Assembly: GCA_022539475.1 (NCBI GenBank)
Contig: VCMS01000230.1
Coordinates: forward strand, 89,245-144,003
DNA from: Gracilaria domingensis
Lineage: Eukaryota > Rhodophyta > Florideophyceae > Gracilariales > Gracilariaceae
Direction: 5' to 3'
DNA: 54,759 bases
Each line of letters begins with the position of its first letter. Within the stretch, counting starts at the first letter, position 1. The translations under genes were made by a program, and so were the position numbers. Shown here piece by piece: positions 33,427 through 43,460 of the stretch. A model generated the notes under the pieces. That model saw only the letters and a program-made list of their open reading frames with translations. It had not been told where the DNA came from and made no database searches.

Positions 33427-34015
33427 GGATTACGACGACGAAGCTGTTCTCCCGAGCGTCTTGTGCCGATTCTAAAGTGTGCAGAGGTTGTCACAAATAA
33501 TATTCCACGGCGTTTATACAACTCTGTGAAGCTGCGCACACAGGCCGCCCGCTGTTGAACTGATTCTAACAGAAGCCTGCAGGGGTAAAAGGCGAAAAGA
33601 AGACTTACGTTCCAGCGCGGATGGATTTACGTCAATGACTTCATACGCATCGTCCTTACTTTCGTACAGTGTACAATGTACACTGTACGAAAGTAAGGAG
33701 ACAAGGGTCCTCGCCGGAAACTCCTCGGTAAACATCTGTTCTTTCGTTCATAGAGTTTTCTGCTTGTCATGTTCTTTCTTTCTTTATGGGTTTAAGTTTC
33801 CTTTTCTGCTTGTACTCTCTTTGCAATGGTTTTGCCGTGCGATGGGGTTGTTGACGGTCAAAGATCCTCAACGTCAGTTGTTCCAGGCGTGTACCAACGG
33901 TTCCAGTTGAACGAAGAGAAAAGTCTACGGAGACCAGTGCGTTCGCTCTGTGAACGAAGCCTGAGCGAGAGATTTTGTGCTGACCCTGATGTAACCGCCC
34001 GCACTTACTTGAAAC
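33427..34015. other. spacer between CSE1 and MSH6 remnants
   Basis: No gene recognised. It contains a perfect 47-bp palindrome at 33653-33699. Confidence 0.5.
33653..33699. repeat. perfect 47-bp palindrome
   Basis: Two exact 23-bp arms (left arm ending TACAGTGTACA) flank a single A. The inner ACAGTGTACA(A)TGTACACTGT resembles the inner part of the 27-bp palindrome at 41414-41440. Confidence 0.9.
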
Positions 34016-37000
34016 CTACAGACCTTTTATAGCCTTCATCGCAACTTCTTCATCTTCGTCCAAAGAATAATTGATGTTCTTGAACTTTGATGCTGACAAC
34101 CTCTGCGCCAATGAATGATCGAATCCATGGGATGCTTCCTCAGCCACATTGGCAATTGAAGCAGGTATTCCAGCCACCCTCGCACGATGAACACCACGAG
34201 ATTTCCCACTGCTGCCAGCTTAAAGCTTATACAAGAACGTGATACTCTTCGTCTTCTCGTTAACTTTTGCAGCCATTTCAAAGATTCTTGCAGACGACCG
34301 CCACCCCTGGTCACCCAGTGCAACGATATCGTCTCCAAGCTGTGAGTAGTGCGTAGAGAATACTGTCAGGGATTTTTTAACCATTGCAATGTGGTCTAAA
34401 GCCGCATATGCAACAGCATAGCCATCATGCGTTGAAGTTCCGCGAACTACTTCGTCTGCGATTACCAGTGAGCGACTCCCGGCGTTGTTCAATATATTAC
34501 TGACTTCTTCCATTTCAACCATGAACGTTGACCTTCCACGAGCAAGGTCATCACTAGCTCCCATCCGGACGTAGATATCTTCAAACGGTCGCAATGTGCA
34601 TGCTCTCGCCGGGACAAAACATCCGACTTGAGCTAGTATGACTGCAATAGCGATCTGACGAGCAAGTGTAGACTTTCCTCCTGCGTTTGGGCCTGTTAAG
34701 ATCATGATATCCGAGCTGTCGCCGCCTGGGCCTAGTAGTACAACGCTGGCCAGAATAGGATGTCGTAGCTCTGAAAGATCAATAACAGGATGCGGGTGGC
34801 TATTTGATAAGATTGTAGGGCGAACCATAGGCCCACTTCCTTCGTCTCTGCTGGCGCATGCAAGCCCAATCAAGGCATCTACTTCTGCGCATATTTCACT
34901 GATAACCTTCCATGTGGTATATTCCTGATCAAATTGGCGCATAGTGTCTCGTGCAACGGAGCTTGACGCACTTTCATACGCCTCTGAGGCAACCTTAAGC
35001 TTACGGACAAGACCTTTGATCTTTCTTGTGTAGAACCTCTTGGCGGATTTGCTTTCTGATACTACTTCGAAATCGTTTGGCGTGTGGCCCTTAAGGGTGG
35101 CCAATTTAATCCCCAGCTGATATGGTTCTTTCCCACGATGATAAAACTTGATGGCCTTATCGCCCAGCTTCGTTTGCCATTTTCGAAGCTTCAGCGAAAC
35201 ATTGTGTTCAACTTCATCAAGAGCTTCACGGCATGCATCGTAAGAAGGAATCGCCCCTTCCTTGGGAACGATCTCACCGTCAGTCTCTGCCTTCTCGAGG
35301 TCAAACGCTTCTCCGAGGAAGTAAGTAAGCTTGTCCAAAGCGTCATCTGGAATCCCACCATCTGTGGCACAGAGCCATTTGAGTCGATCTGACTTGGGAT
35401 TAGACGAATCTAACACTCCACCCAAAGTTTCCAGCGCACATAAGGAGTCTTGCAGACTTCGTAATACAAGCACGACGTCTTTCACCATACACTTATTTGT
35501 ATCATCAAACATAACCGCGTTGTTCGCTGTTGTGGCTTGGCGATGCAACCTTGGAAGCGCTCGTTCAAGATCCTTTTGGGTTTTAAGCTGTTTGAGTACA
35601 AGGCTCAGACTACGACCTCCATCTTCGTCTTCAACCACGTGGATGTCTTCTATAGCCTGAAGCCGATCCTCAATTTCCTCTGAAGATACAAGGGGTTCCG
35701 ATATCCATCGCTTCAGCAGGCGACGCCCGGCAGGTGTTCGCGCCCTGTCGATAAACGAAAGGAGAGTTCCTCGTTCTGAACCGTCCATGGTAGATGTTAA
35801 GATTTCCAAATTCTGCAATGTAGACTCTACATTGTAGAGGCGTCCATAAGAAGGTAGCCTGATGAAGTGATAAGTTGCGCATCGTTATGACCGTCATCGC
35901 CTTTTCCTGGCGAAGGAAGTAAGTTGTAACTCCGTATGGAAAGCGTCTCTCGATCGATTATCAATGACTTCAGGTATGATGACATAGCTCCAAGAGCCTT
36001 TGAACCGAGTGAATTCTGCTTGATATATTGACACACCCTGTCGTACTCGTCCTTGTGCTGAGTGGTGGAGGACGAACCAAGAGGTATGTAGCCAGGAGAG
36101 ACTCTGTCATTGGCTGAAAACCATCCTTCTTAGCGAGATCAAGCAAATCGGCTTCATTTCGCCGGGTAGCACATTGCACAATGTTTAGCAGGCGCTCGTC
36201 GCATGTCGATGAATCAATGATAAACTCATGGGGCTTTAGGAAAGCGACAAGTCTCTCAGTCTTACACAGCCGGGCGTCGTTACGGAACTGTCTGATGTTA
36301 ATACTTCCTGACGCAACATCGACATAACAGATCCCAATTGTTGTTGACATCTGATCCCCTCCCTTCGCTGTTTTTTGGCGTTCTTGGCCGCTTCGAACAT
36401 GCTCTGAGGGCTCGGGCCCTGCCTCATTTATAGCGATGACAAAAAGAGAACGATGGTCTCTGAGCAGGCCATCATCACTCACAGTCGCCTTAGTCAAAAT
36501 ACGCACCAGTGAACGTTCGCACAACGATGACTTGTTCCCACTTGACGCATTCTTTCTCTTCTCAGCCGCCATGGCGGTTTCCGTCTGCTCAACTCGTTCT
36601 ACTTTGTATCCCAAATCCACAAGCCGCGCGGTATGTTTGTCGAAAACTTGTTCGGGAACGCCACAACATCGCATATCAACTCGACCACCTTTCGTGTAAT
36701 TGAGACCAAGTACCCTGTGACCAATGTCGGCGTCAACATCATACAATTCATACAACTTCCCTTTCTTGAAGAAGATCAGAACGTCGTAGTTGTCTTTCTT
36801 GATGGACCAAAACTGTCTTTGAAAGGGAGAAAGACCGCCATTCTTCGTTCCTCGATTATCCGTGAGCGCGGAGGGAGGGACGTATAATGTGAACGTGCTC
36901 TCTTCTTCGAGTCGCGAATGTTCACAGACCATGGGTGTCGTGCACACCAGCCACACTCGTCCTCCCCAACAGCGCGAACGTTCACAGCATGAGCAGCAAG

Positions 37001-37408
37001 TTTCTCTCTTGCTCTTCGGCGTTCCTCTGTCATTGGCTTTGGGGTGACGTCGAAAGTGAAGGAAGAAGACTTAGACCGATCAGGACGAGACATTGAGCTC
37101 AAATCTAGGAAACCGCCGTCATTGCTACGCTCCTCAGGTGTGACAGTGTCCACGTCCATTGCCATTGTTTGGACAGATTCCGTTTGTTGGAACTTTGTCA
37201 CTTTCTTTCCAAAAGCAGCTGTTCGGAGGTTGCTCTGGCGCTCTTCAGGTGTTGGGGAGGCGTTCTGGCCCGAATAGAAACGAGAAATGCTGTTCTTCGC
37301 GCTCCTTTCATTTTCTGAAGTCTGTGCCACTTCGAAACAAAATCCGTTCCGCAAGGAGTCTCCTCGGGAAGCTCGAGATAGAGGAGAAATGCTGTTGGCG
37401 GCAGACAT
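34016..37408 (-). pseudogene. MSH6 mismatch-repair ATPase pseudogene
   Basis: MSH6 pairs with MSH2 to recognise base mismatches. The remnant is nearly full length: a PIP-box-like KNSISRFY near the N-terminus, the mismatch-binding region with GKLYELYD (family GKFYELY, so the mismatch-sensing Phe is Leu here), lever/clamp helices, Walker A TGPNAGGKST (about 34690), DEVVRGTST (family DExGRGTST) and STHYSQL. It is spread over three frames: frameshifts at about 36890 and 36125 and a 14-bp palindromic insertion at 35818-35839, plus an in-frame TAA at 34220 followed by recognisable C-terminal sequence (SRGVHRARVAGIP) to a stop at 34016-34018. The start is taken as MSAANSISPLSR (37408) because the open frame upstream lacks family features. 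Confidence 0.88.
35818..35839. other. hAT-type excision footprint inside MSH6 remnant
   Basis: Forward sequence is ATGTAGA + CTCTACAT + TGTAGAG: an 8-bp site ATGTAGAG missing its last base, then its exact reverse complement, then the same site missing its first base. It adds 14 bp to the expected codons and shifts the frame. The 8-mer fits the hAT target consensus nTnnnnAn. Confidence 0.6.
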
Positions 37409-37775
37409 CCTCAAACGGAATCGAAAGCCCGCAGCTGGCGATGGAAACGTTCGGGAACATTGAAACGCAACCCAATCAACTTCAATAATGAACCGACAAG
37501 CCAACGGCAGCCATGTAATCCGGTATGCTCTGTTTCCCTTTCCGTTTTTCTGCTCGTTACTAAAGAAATTGCTGTTCCCCCTTTTGCCATCCTGGCCTGA
37601 TCCACTATACTCGGTCCTTCTTTCCCACCCAACTCTTGCATTTTCGCTGCGGCTCTTCCCTACATACACAAGCTTCCCCACGCAGTCTACGCTATGCCCT
37701 ACCCTATCGCGGTAGCAACAGGCGAAAGCTCCGCGAGCTTGGAATAGTAAGCGGAAGCGGAACGCGCGTCGAAAT
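37409..37775. other. divergent spacer between MSH6 remnant and the 37.8-kb ORF
   Basis: Could hold both upstream regions. A minus-strand frame stays open here but without MSH6-like features. No clear promoter element was found. Confidence 0.35.
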
Positions 37776-39071
37776 GTGAGGCGACGTGCGACAAAGCGAA
37801 GACGAGCCCTTGAAGCGGTTTTGGATCCCCATACATCAAGCAGAATGGATATCATTTCACGACTTGCCCAACTCATAGATGGAAACGAAGGCACCATCCT
37901 AGACGCAACGAGGCGTATTCAAAACGAGATACTCAACATCGAAGCACCCTTGTGCACGGAACAGCCCCGAGAGTCGTCATCACCCAATGATACTGACACA
38001 CATGTACCTCCGAATGACATCTTTTTGTCTCCAACCCCTCTTCGTAGTACTGTCGAACATTGTGGAGCACAACAGCGACCGTCTACCAGCTCGAATGCTA
38101 CAGATCGTGGTGCTGTAATTGAATCAGATGCAAATCTCTCCAGAGCACCCCGTACACATCATACAAAAGAGCACGATGCCTCGTCCATCGCTTGGGAAGT
38201 GAATCGGGTAATGTTCAGAGGCGACAAGTATTACGGCGCTAAAGGGTTCGGAGGGGGAGAAAGCCGGTTCCACGAGATCCAAATTGACACCCTCAACCTC
38301 TTTTTGCCTCGAGTTGGAACATTCCTGACCCGCATCGCTCCGATCAATCCTCAAGTAAGAAATGTTCGCAGGGACCAAAGTCCCGAGCCCTTCTGGTTCA
38401 CTGCTTCCAAAGATGGTTCCAATGAAGATGGTCAGAAAACGGCTCTCACCCGTTTGAAAGCATACTTACAACGATACCCTGGCTTTGTTGTAACTGTTTC
38501 AAAGCCCGCTGGAGCTCGACCAAGTGACGGTCGTCTCTCCCAGTACGTGACGCGAGGGTTCGGTCCAATCTTTCGACGTGCAGTTGACGGCGAATGCATG
38601 GAGGTTGCCATCATTAACGCAGTTCATGCGCTTTGTGGTTCCGATTTTGCCGCCGAATGTGAGCAGAAAATTGCCAGCCACTCGATTATTTTGCGCTCAT
38701 TGCTGTCTCTCAACCAGCTTGTCCAATCATTGTCCTCCGGCCTACAGCTCCAACGAGGCACGCCGGAAATGAAGAGCTTCGAGAATCTCGCGCAATTGCT
38801 CGAGGGCGTGCATGTCGTCCGCGTCGCAAAAGAAGGGAGGAGATTGACTGAGTCATTCCGTCATGCACTTGTGGTAGACTCTAATCGAGGCCTCATCCTC
38901 GACGGGGCGGAGCATTTTCCTCTTCGCCTGTGCAGGGAGTCTCTTCATCTGTGCGCTGGTGGTCATCCCAAGTTCTCGCGTATCCTAGAGGTCGTCCGCT
39001 TAAACTTCAAACGAGGTTACCGCGAAGCACAAGGCTCAGGTTCTCTTGCTGAACGCATGCACTCCACCTGA
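37776..39071 (+). CDS. hypothetical protein, possible cysteine-peptidase-like domain
   Basis: Intact 431-aa ORF. The Arg-rich start (MRRRATKRRRALEAVL) and Ser/Pro-rich N-terminal third look disordered. From about residue 140 a compact domain begins (AWEVNRVMFRGDKYYGAKGF). It contains DGECMEVAIINAVHALCG, then about 85 residues later FRHALVVDSNRGLILDGAEHFPL and LHLCAGGHP. A Cys followed by a His and an Asp (GEC...RHAL...VVD) resembles the catalytic order of papain-like peptidases, but no named family was matched. It might start at the later Met (about 37845). It stands next to TE remnants and could be TE-borne. Function not established. Confidence 0.5.
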   Translation: MRRRATKRRRALEAVLDPHTSSRMDIISRLAQLIDGNEGTILDATRRIQNEILNIEAPLCTEQPRESSSPNDTDTHVPPNDIFLSPTPLRSTVEHCGAQQRPSTSSNATDRGAVIESDANLSRAPRTHHTKEHDASSIAWEVNRVMFRGDKYYGAKGFGGGESRFHEIQIDTLNLFLPRVGTFLTRIAPINPQVRNVRRDQSPEPFWFTASKDGSNEDGQKTALTRLKAYLQRYPGFVVTVSKPAGARPSDGRLSQYVTRGFGPIFRRAVDGECMEVAIINAVHALCGSDFAAECEQKIASHSIILRSLLSLNQLVQSLSSGLQLQRGTPEMKSFENLAQLLEGVHVVRVAKEGRRLTESFRHALVVDSNRGLILDGAEHFPLRLCRESLHLCAGGHPKFSRILEVVRLNFKRGYREAQGSGSLAERMHST

Positions 39072-39304
39072 AAGAGCTGCATGGCATCTACATTTCGAGA
39101 CTAAAGCTAAACAAAAACGCTACAAAAAGACGTTTAATGTAGCAGGTGGTTGCAGAACAGATTGCAGCATAAACCGTAATGGTGCAATCTTCATGAAACT
39201 TCCGAATCTGTTGTGCATGTATGTGCATTTTTTGTGCGGAGATGCCATTGCGGAATTGAGCTCACTTGCCGCTATCGTAGAACTCTCTTGCAGAACACAG
39301 CGGC

Positions 39305-40340
39305 AACACTGAACAGCAATCTACGACTTTCGTTGAACATTCTACAGTTATAACGCGTCTTGATGGTCTGATAACTCCCAGTTCGCAAGAAGAGGTGGCA
39401 AGCTGGGACTATAACAGTCATCATATTCCAGCGAGCGGGTGCCTGGAAGCGATTTTCTCGTTCCACATCACACCCCTGATGATTACGCAGCGAATACCAC
39501 CATGCAGGAGACCCTAAAAGTCACGGTATGGAGCATGCACCGCCTTTGCCTGTTCCTCAATCTCAGCTCGTCCCAGTGGAAGTGCTTCAAGCGGGTTTGA
39601 CTGCCGGACCCATGGACAAAAAAACCACCTTGCGGTTCTCTAGGCGTTCTGATGGGGATCTAAGGGAAGCCAGCAGTTCTAGCGATGGAGGAAGAAGTCT
39701 TGGTCGCAGTTCTTCTGCAGAATCAGAGTTTTTGCCGATGACATCAATTGGCACGCGAACTTGCGAAGTTCGTGCTGTGTTGCCTGCGATGCACGCCGTA
39801 GATACTATGAATGTGTAGAGAGTTATCGTGCCGAGTACGAGTAAAAATACAAGAGGTTTCCGTCTTGCGTACGTGTCGATGCCTAATGGTTCTATTGCGG
39901 CACATGATCCGACTAGATTTGCTATTATGCAACATAGTAGAGGATGAGTTAGCCCTGTTGGTTTGTCATCGCGACAAATTGTAGGCGCAGAACGCTATGA
40001 TTTTCATGATTCAGGAGAGTGGCATATTTATGGACCCAATGGACATGCGTCGCAGAGACCTGTGAGAAGCAATCGCATTCCAAAGGCGCGTCTGGACTCT
40101 GCGGAGGCAGATATGGACAGAGATGAGTTTGAGGACCGTGATCAAGCTGAGAAAGTAACTAAAAATCAGTCGGATGATAGGTCTGATGAAGGCTTTAATG
40201 AGGGCGACGATCCAGACGATGATGAGCAAGGAAGACAAAGTGGAGGGAACATGTACTATTCGATCGGTAGTGCTTCCTGCCCGAAGAGGAAGCACGCAAT
40301 CAATGCTAATGGTTTTGTTTACCAGAGAACGAATCCATAG
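39305..40340 (+). pseudogene. hypothetical protein gene with in-frame stops
   Basis: One plus-strand frame from 39528 to 40340 is open apart from TAG at about 39816 and TGA at about 39948. Upstream, 39305-39520 is also coding-like in other frames. The downstream part has FHDSGEWHIYGPNGHASQRP and an acidic Asp/Glu-rich region (about 40110-40235). Both stops would be Gln or Arg codons before a C-to-T change. No family recognised. Confidence 0.4.
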
Positions 40341-40408
40341 AATTTAGAGGATGTTCAAGGTCAAAACTCACAGGCCAATAACATATTAGGTTGATAAAGC
40401 CTCTTACA

Positions 40409-40894
40409 TCAGACCAAACTCCTCTTTTGACGAAGGCGCGCAGAAGATTTATCAACCCTTTTCGATATGATTGAGCGGCTAAAAGCGCTGTTCTTGGCCC
40501 TTTCGTAAGCGTTTCGGGTTTTCTTCTCAAGAATTAAGGCCTGCACCGTTTTTGGTAAAGACTGTGGAAACGTTTCGGTAAAGTAGAAAGGAGTCTGGGC
40601 ATTAATCTTTAGCTTGTGCACAATGCAGACGTATTCCTTGTAAATCTCTTCTGTAGTTTCTCTCAAAGCGTCGACGAACTCGTCATCATAACATTCTTCC
40701 AAGCCTTTGCGTTCTTCAATAAAGTTCGTGATTTCTTTGTATCTCCTCTTCGCCATATCCGTCAATATATCGACTTGTAAATCCGAGATCAATTCCACAC
40801 CTGCAAAGCGACGTGTTGATAGTTCGCGTTTGAATCTTGCTAGCTCAAGATTATCAACTTCGTTTCGCACTGCCTTCGTATGAGCGATATCCAT
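40409..40894 (-). CDS. small helical protein, family shared with 16563-16802
   Basis: Intact 161-aa ORF, predicted mostly helical and highly charged (FKRELSTRRFAGVELISDLQ, RRYKEITNFIEERKG, ETTEEIYKEYVCIVHKLK), with a basic C-terminus. A diverged fragment of the same family lies at 16802-16563. No known domain was recognised. The repeated occurrence next to TEs suggests a TE passenger. Confidence 0.5.
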   Translation of the reverse strand: MDIAHTKAVRNEVDNLELARFKRELSTRRFAGVELISDLQVDILTDMAKRRYKEITNFIEERKGLEECYDDEFVDALRETTEEIYKEYVCIVHKLKINAQTPFYFTETFPQSLPKTVQALILEKKTRNAYERAKNSAFSRSIISKRVDKSSARLRQKRSLV

Positions 40895-41569
40895 CGTAAC
40901 AAGAATGTGTGCGATACTTTAGAAAGAAGATTGAACAATGAGGTTGTACTCTACACCAGTTTCGTTAACAGTTGTTTTCGGTTCAAATGCACATAAGCAG
41001 AGCTTCCAAAATGGAGGCAGATCGGGGTGGGTTCGATACGAAATTTTAAATTGTTTGTCTTCATTATAAGATTACACTACTTCTTCTACTGCAATCATCA
41101 TAGTCTACAAATAGTTTAGACAAGGAGCGTATAAACTAATCAAAATGCGAACAAGAAACGCCTTTTGTTCAGTACACGTAGACAAATACAAGGTTAAACT
41201 GACATCGGCAAGAAGGAAGTCTAAAATGTCAATGTGGCGCTGACGCGTTATAGGTGAGATTTTGTATACGATAGCTCTTGATGGAGTTTAATTCTCGATA
41301 TACGCATGTAACACTATAAGAGTAGAACACTTTTGACAGAAAACCGTGACCTTAGGCTTTTTTCCTAATAGACGTTTGTCACTACGTGCCAAGGAGAACA
41401 AATTTTGAAGCTGTGCACAGTGTGCACTGCACACTGTGCAACATCGGTAAAGCTACGTACAACTTACTTGGACCTGTAACCAAATTGCCGTGTAGCTTTC
41501 ACTCTGGATATGTATAGAACGTACACTGTTCACAGCTGTACTACTAATCAAAGATTTTTGGAATAGTGT
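40895..41569. other. no gene recognised
   Basis: AT-rich spacer containing the 27-bp palindrome at 41414-41440. Confidence 0.45.
41414..41440. repeat. perfect 27-bp palindrome
   Basis: 13-bp arms TGCACAGTGTGCA and TGCACACTGTGCA around a single C. It resembles the inner part of the 47-bp palindrome at 33653-33699. Confidence 0.85.
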
Positions 41570-42526
41570 GTGCCACGTTCACAGCTGTGGAAAGACAGAA
41601 CGAAGTTGCAAACAATGCGAGGAAAGTTTCGTTTTATCGCTTTCTTGGCTCCTTACCAGCGTAATCCAGGTTTACCAGGAACTTCCACACAGCTTCCTCG
41701 GTTTGCAATGAGAAGGCGTTCTTTCACTTTACGAGCTCTTCAACATTGTGTTTCAAGTATTTCCAGTTCAAAAACATGGACTGCTGTTAGAGAGATGTTC
41801 TCAAGTACGGACACAAGGTCGATTCTTGATCAAATTGGTGAACAGGCCCTTCCTCCTTTCCTCAGTCTCGTGAAAGAAACACTGGATGAGCACTCTATTA
41901 CATACTTCCCAGAAAAGACAAGGATAACTCTGGTGAATTCGGCCCTCGTGGAAGGCGGTTTCGTTCCAACTCTTGAACACTTCGATTCGTCTTCTAAGGC
42001 ATTTAATCTGGGACGACCCAAATACCCCATCATCCAACGTGTCTTCGCTTCTCCAGCATTTGGTCCCAGTAGAAAGCCTAAGTTCTCCACTGTATTGGTA
42101 AGCGGAGAAGATTCAGAGACTTGGGTTGCCCAGGTAGTCGCTCTGATTCGAATATCTCTCCTTGATTCTGCACTTACCGCACCAGAGGTGGCATTCGTCC
42201 GGTATCTCGAGGTTTTACCCCCCGCAACAAACATCGACCACATATTGAAATGCATATCTTTACGGTGGGCTACAAACGATGAAAAGAACCACACTCTTCC
42301 GTTCCCTCGTCATTCCAAAGCGGAGACTATCGTAGAGTTAACTCCTTGGTACGGGATGGTTCCGGCTTCTGCACTACAGGGAACTGTCCATGTTGTTCGA
42401 TCAAACTACCCTGCTCCACCTTTTTGTCCTCCACTTCAATGGTTTCAACACCGATTCTACATCAATCGATTCTATCATGATTCAGATGAAGGACCAACTG
42501 AGCACGTTGATCTTGTACAGCCTTAA
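41570..42526 (+). CDS. orphan Plavaka-type C-terminal domain
   Basis: A 318-aa ORF. The second half has the layout of the C-terminal region of Plavaka/KDZ-associated transposases: RVFASPAFG, a VWVAQ-like TWVAQVVALIRI, AFVRYLEVL, then WYGMVPASALQGTVHVVRSN (family: hVPhxxIxRxxHLVPxx) and RFYINRFYHD (family: FYVNxxxD). The N-terminal catalytic part is absent in the preceding sequence. Probably a remnant, or a separately encoded part of a Plavaka-type element. The intact ORF on the intact-Plavaka side (24642-27143) lacks this segment. Confidence 0.5.
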   Translation: MPRSQLWKDRTKLQTMRGKFRFIAFLAPYQRNPGLPGTSTQLPRFAMRRRSFTLRALQHCVSSISSSKTWTAVREMFSSTDTRSILDQIGEQALPPFLSLVKETLDEHSITYFPEKTRITLVNSALVEGGFVPTLEHFDSSSKAFNLGRPKYPIIQRVFASPAFGPSRKPKFSTVLVSGEDSETWVAQVVALIRISLLDSALTAPEVAFVRYLEVLPPATNIDHILKCISLRWATNDEKNHTLPFPRHSKAETIVELTPWYGMVPASALQGTVHVVRSNYPAPPFCPPLQWFQHRFYINRFYHDSDEGPTEHVDLVQP

Positions 42527-42602
42527 ACATTAAGGGCTCCATCCTCTACATGTTCACCTTGTGGTGCCTTTTCTTGTCATCCTGTGTTACTTCCGAAATC
42601 GT

Positions 42603-43460
42603 TCATGTCCATTTCCTTGAACTCCATATCCCCTTCCTCGCATTCACCAACGAAACATCGCTAATAGACCCCAATCTTCGGCTCACACTGTCAATAAAAA
42701 ATTGTTCTTTCACAGTGAGGTAAAGTCTTCCGTTCGACGGCATTCGATATCCAAATGTAGCCTCTCTCATGTCATTACCAAGAACCTTAGTCCAATCTTC
42801 CATTGTCGTTCCAAAATTATGAAACTCGCTGGAATTGGTCCTCAAGACACGTTGCCTAACATCCCCCAGAACATTCTTTAAACAGAGAGGTAGCAGTTCG
42901 GCAAACTTCTTTGTAAACAGTTTCTGTCTCTGGCCACCCCTTGACACATCCGTACTTAGAAGGCTCACAACCGTCAACACCCAAGCGTCAAAACGTGCGA
43001 GCAACAGTATTGTGCCATCTAAAAAGGTGCCCGTATCCTTGTCTTCCACATCATACCCAATAAACTCCTTCAGCACTTGTACCCCGACACGGTTTCGGAA
43101 GAACAAGTCTTGATCTTCCGTCGGCATATCCTCGACATTGTCCGCATTGGAGTACTTTAGACGAACAAATGGGGCTTTTCTCCACCATGAACTGTTCGGT
43201 ACACCATTTTCGTCAAGACGCAGTATGTTCTCCTGCGCTTCCTTCAACTGCATTGTGAGTTCGTCAGCATTCTCTTCTACCAGCTTTGTTCTTCTCCAAA
43301 TCAGATCGTACCCCAGGAGCAGAAATAGTTTATCCCTCGTGTTTCTCTTACGAACGCCCACGACGTCACTCATGGTCTGCCGCATTCTCTGCCTAAGGCA
43401 CATATCTGCACAAAGTTCCAGTATACACCTGTCGGTAAGAGATGCTTTTCTAATACCTTC
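42603..43460 (-). CDS. hypothetical protein, downstream part of the coiled-coil gene
   Basis: The frame continues directly, in phase, from the ORF ending at 43461 across one TGA: the 19 codons between TGA and the first Met (EGIRKASLTDRCILELCAD) are open and similar in style. It contains SSWWRKAPFVRLKYS and a helical LLARFDAWVLTVVSLLSTD region. Near the 3' end another frame offers an acidic ending (GDMEFKEMDMNDFG) and a stop at about 42553, which hints at a late frameshift. No domain recognised. Best read as the C-terminal half of one gene with 43461-44918. Confidence 0.45.
   Translation of the reverse strand, partial: EGIRKASLTDRCILELCADMCLRQRMRQTMSDVVGVRKRNTRDKLFLLLGYDLIWRRTKLVEENADELTMQLKEAQENILRLDENGVPNSSWWRKAPFVRLKYSNADNVEDMPTEDQDLFFRNRVGVQVLKEFIGYDVEDKDTGTFLDGTILLLARFDAWVLTVVSLLSTDVSRGGQRQKLFTKKFAELLPLCLKNVLGDVRQRVLRTNSSEFHNFGTTMEDWTKVLGNDMREATFGYRMPSNGRLYLTVKEQFFIDSVSRRLGSISDVSLVNARKGIWSSRKWT

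Noticed and set aside
34036..34338. Separate minus-strand ORF (100 aa)
   Set aside because: Shadow frame of the MSH6 C-terminus, which is readable in the frame after the TAA at 34220.
31060..37408. Reading CSE1 and MSH6 as live multi-intron genes
   Set aside because: Stops and shifts fall inside conserved blocks with no room for introns, and collinear sequence continues directly after each break.
37409..37897. Open minus-strand frame upstream of MSH6 as its true N-terminus
   Set aside because: Lacks MSH6-like sequence and overlaps the plus-strand 431-aa ORF; MSAANS at 37408 is a better start.
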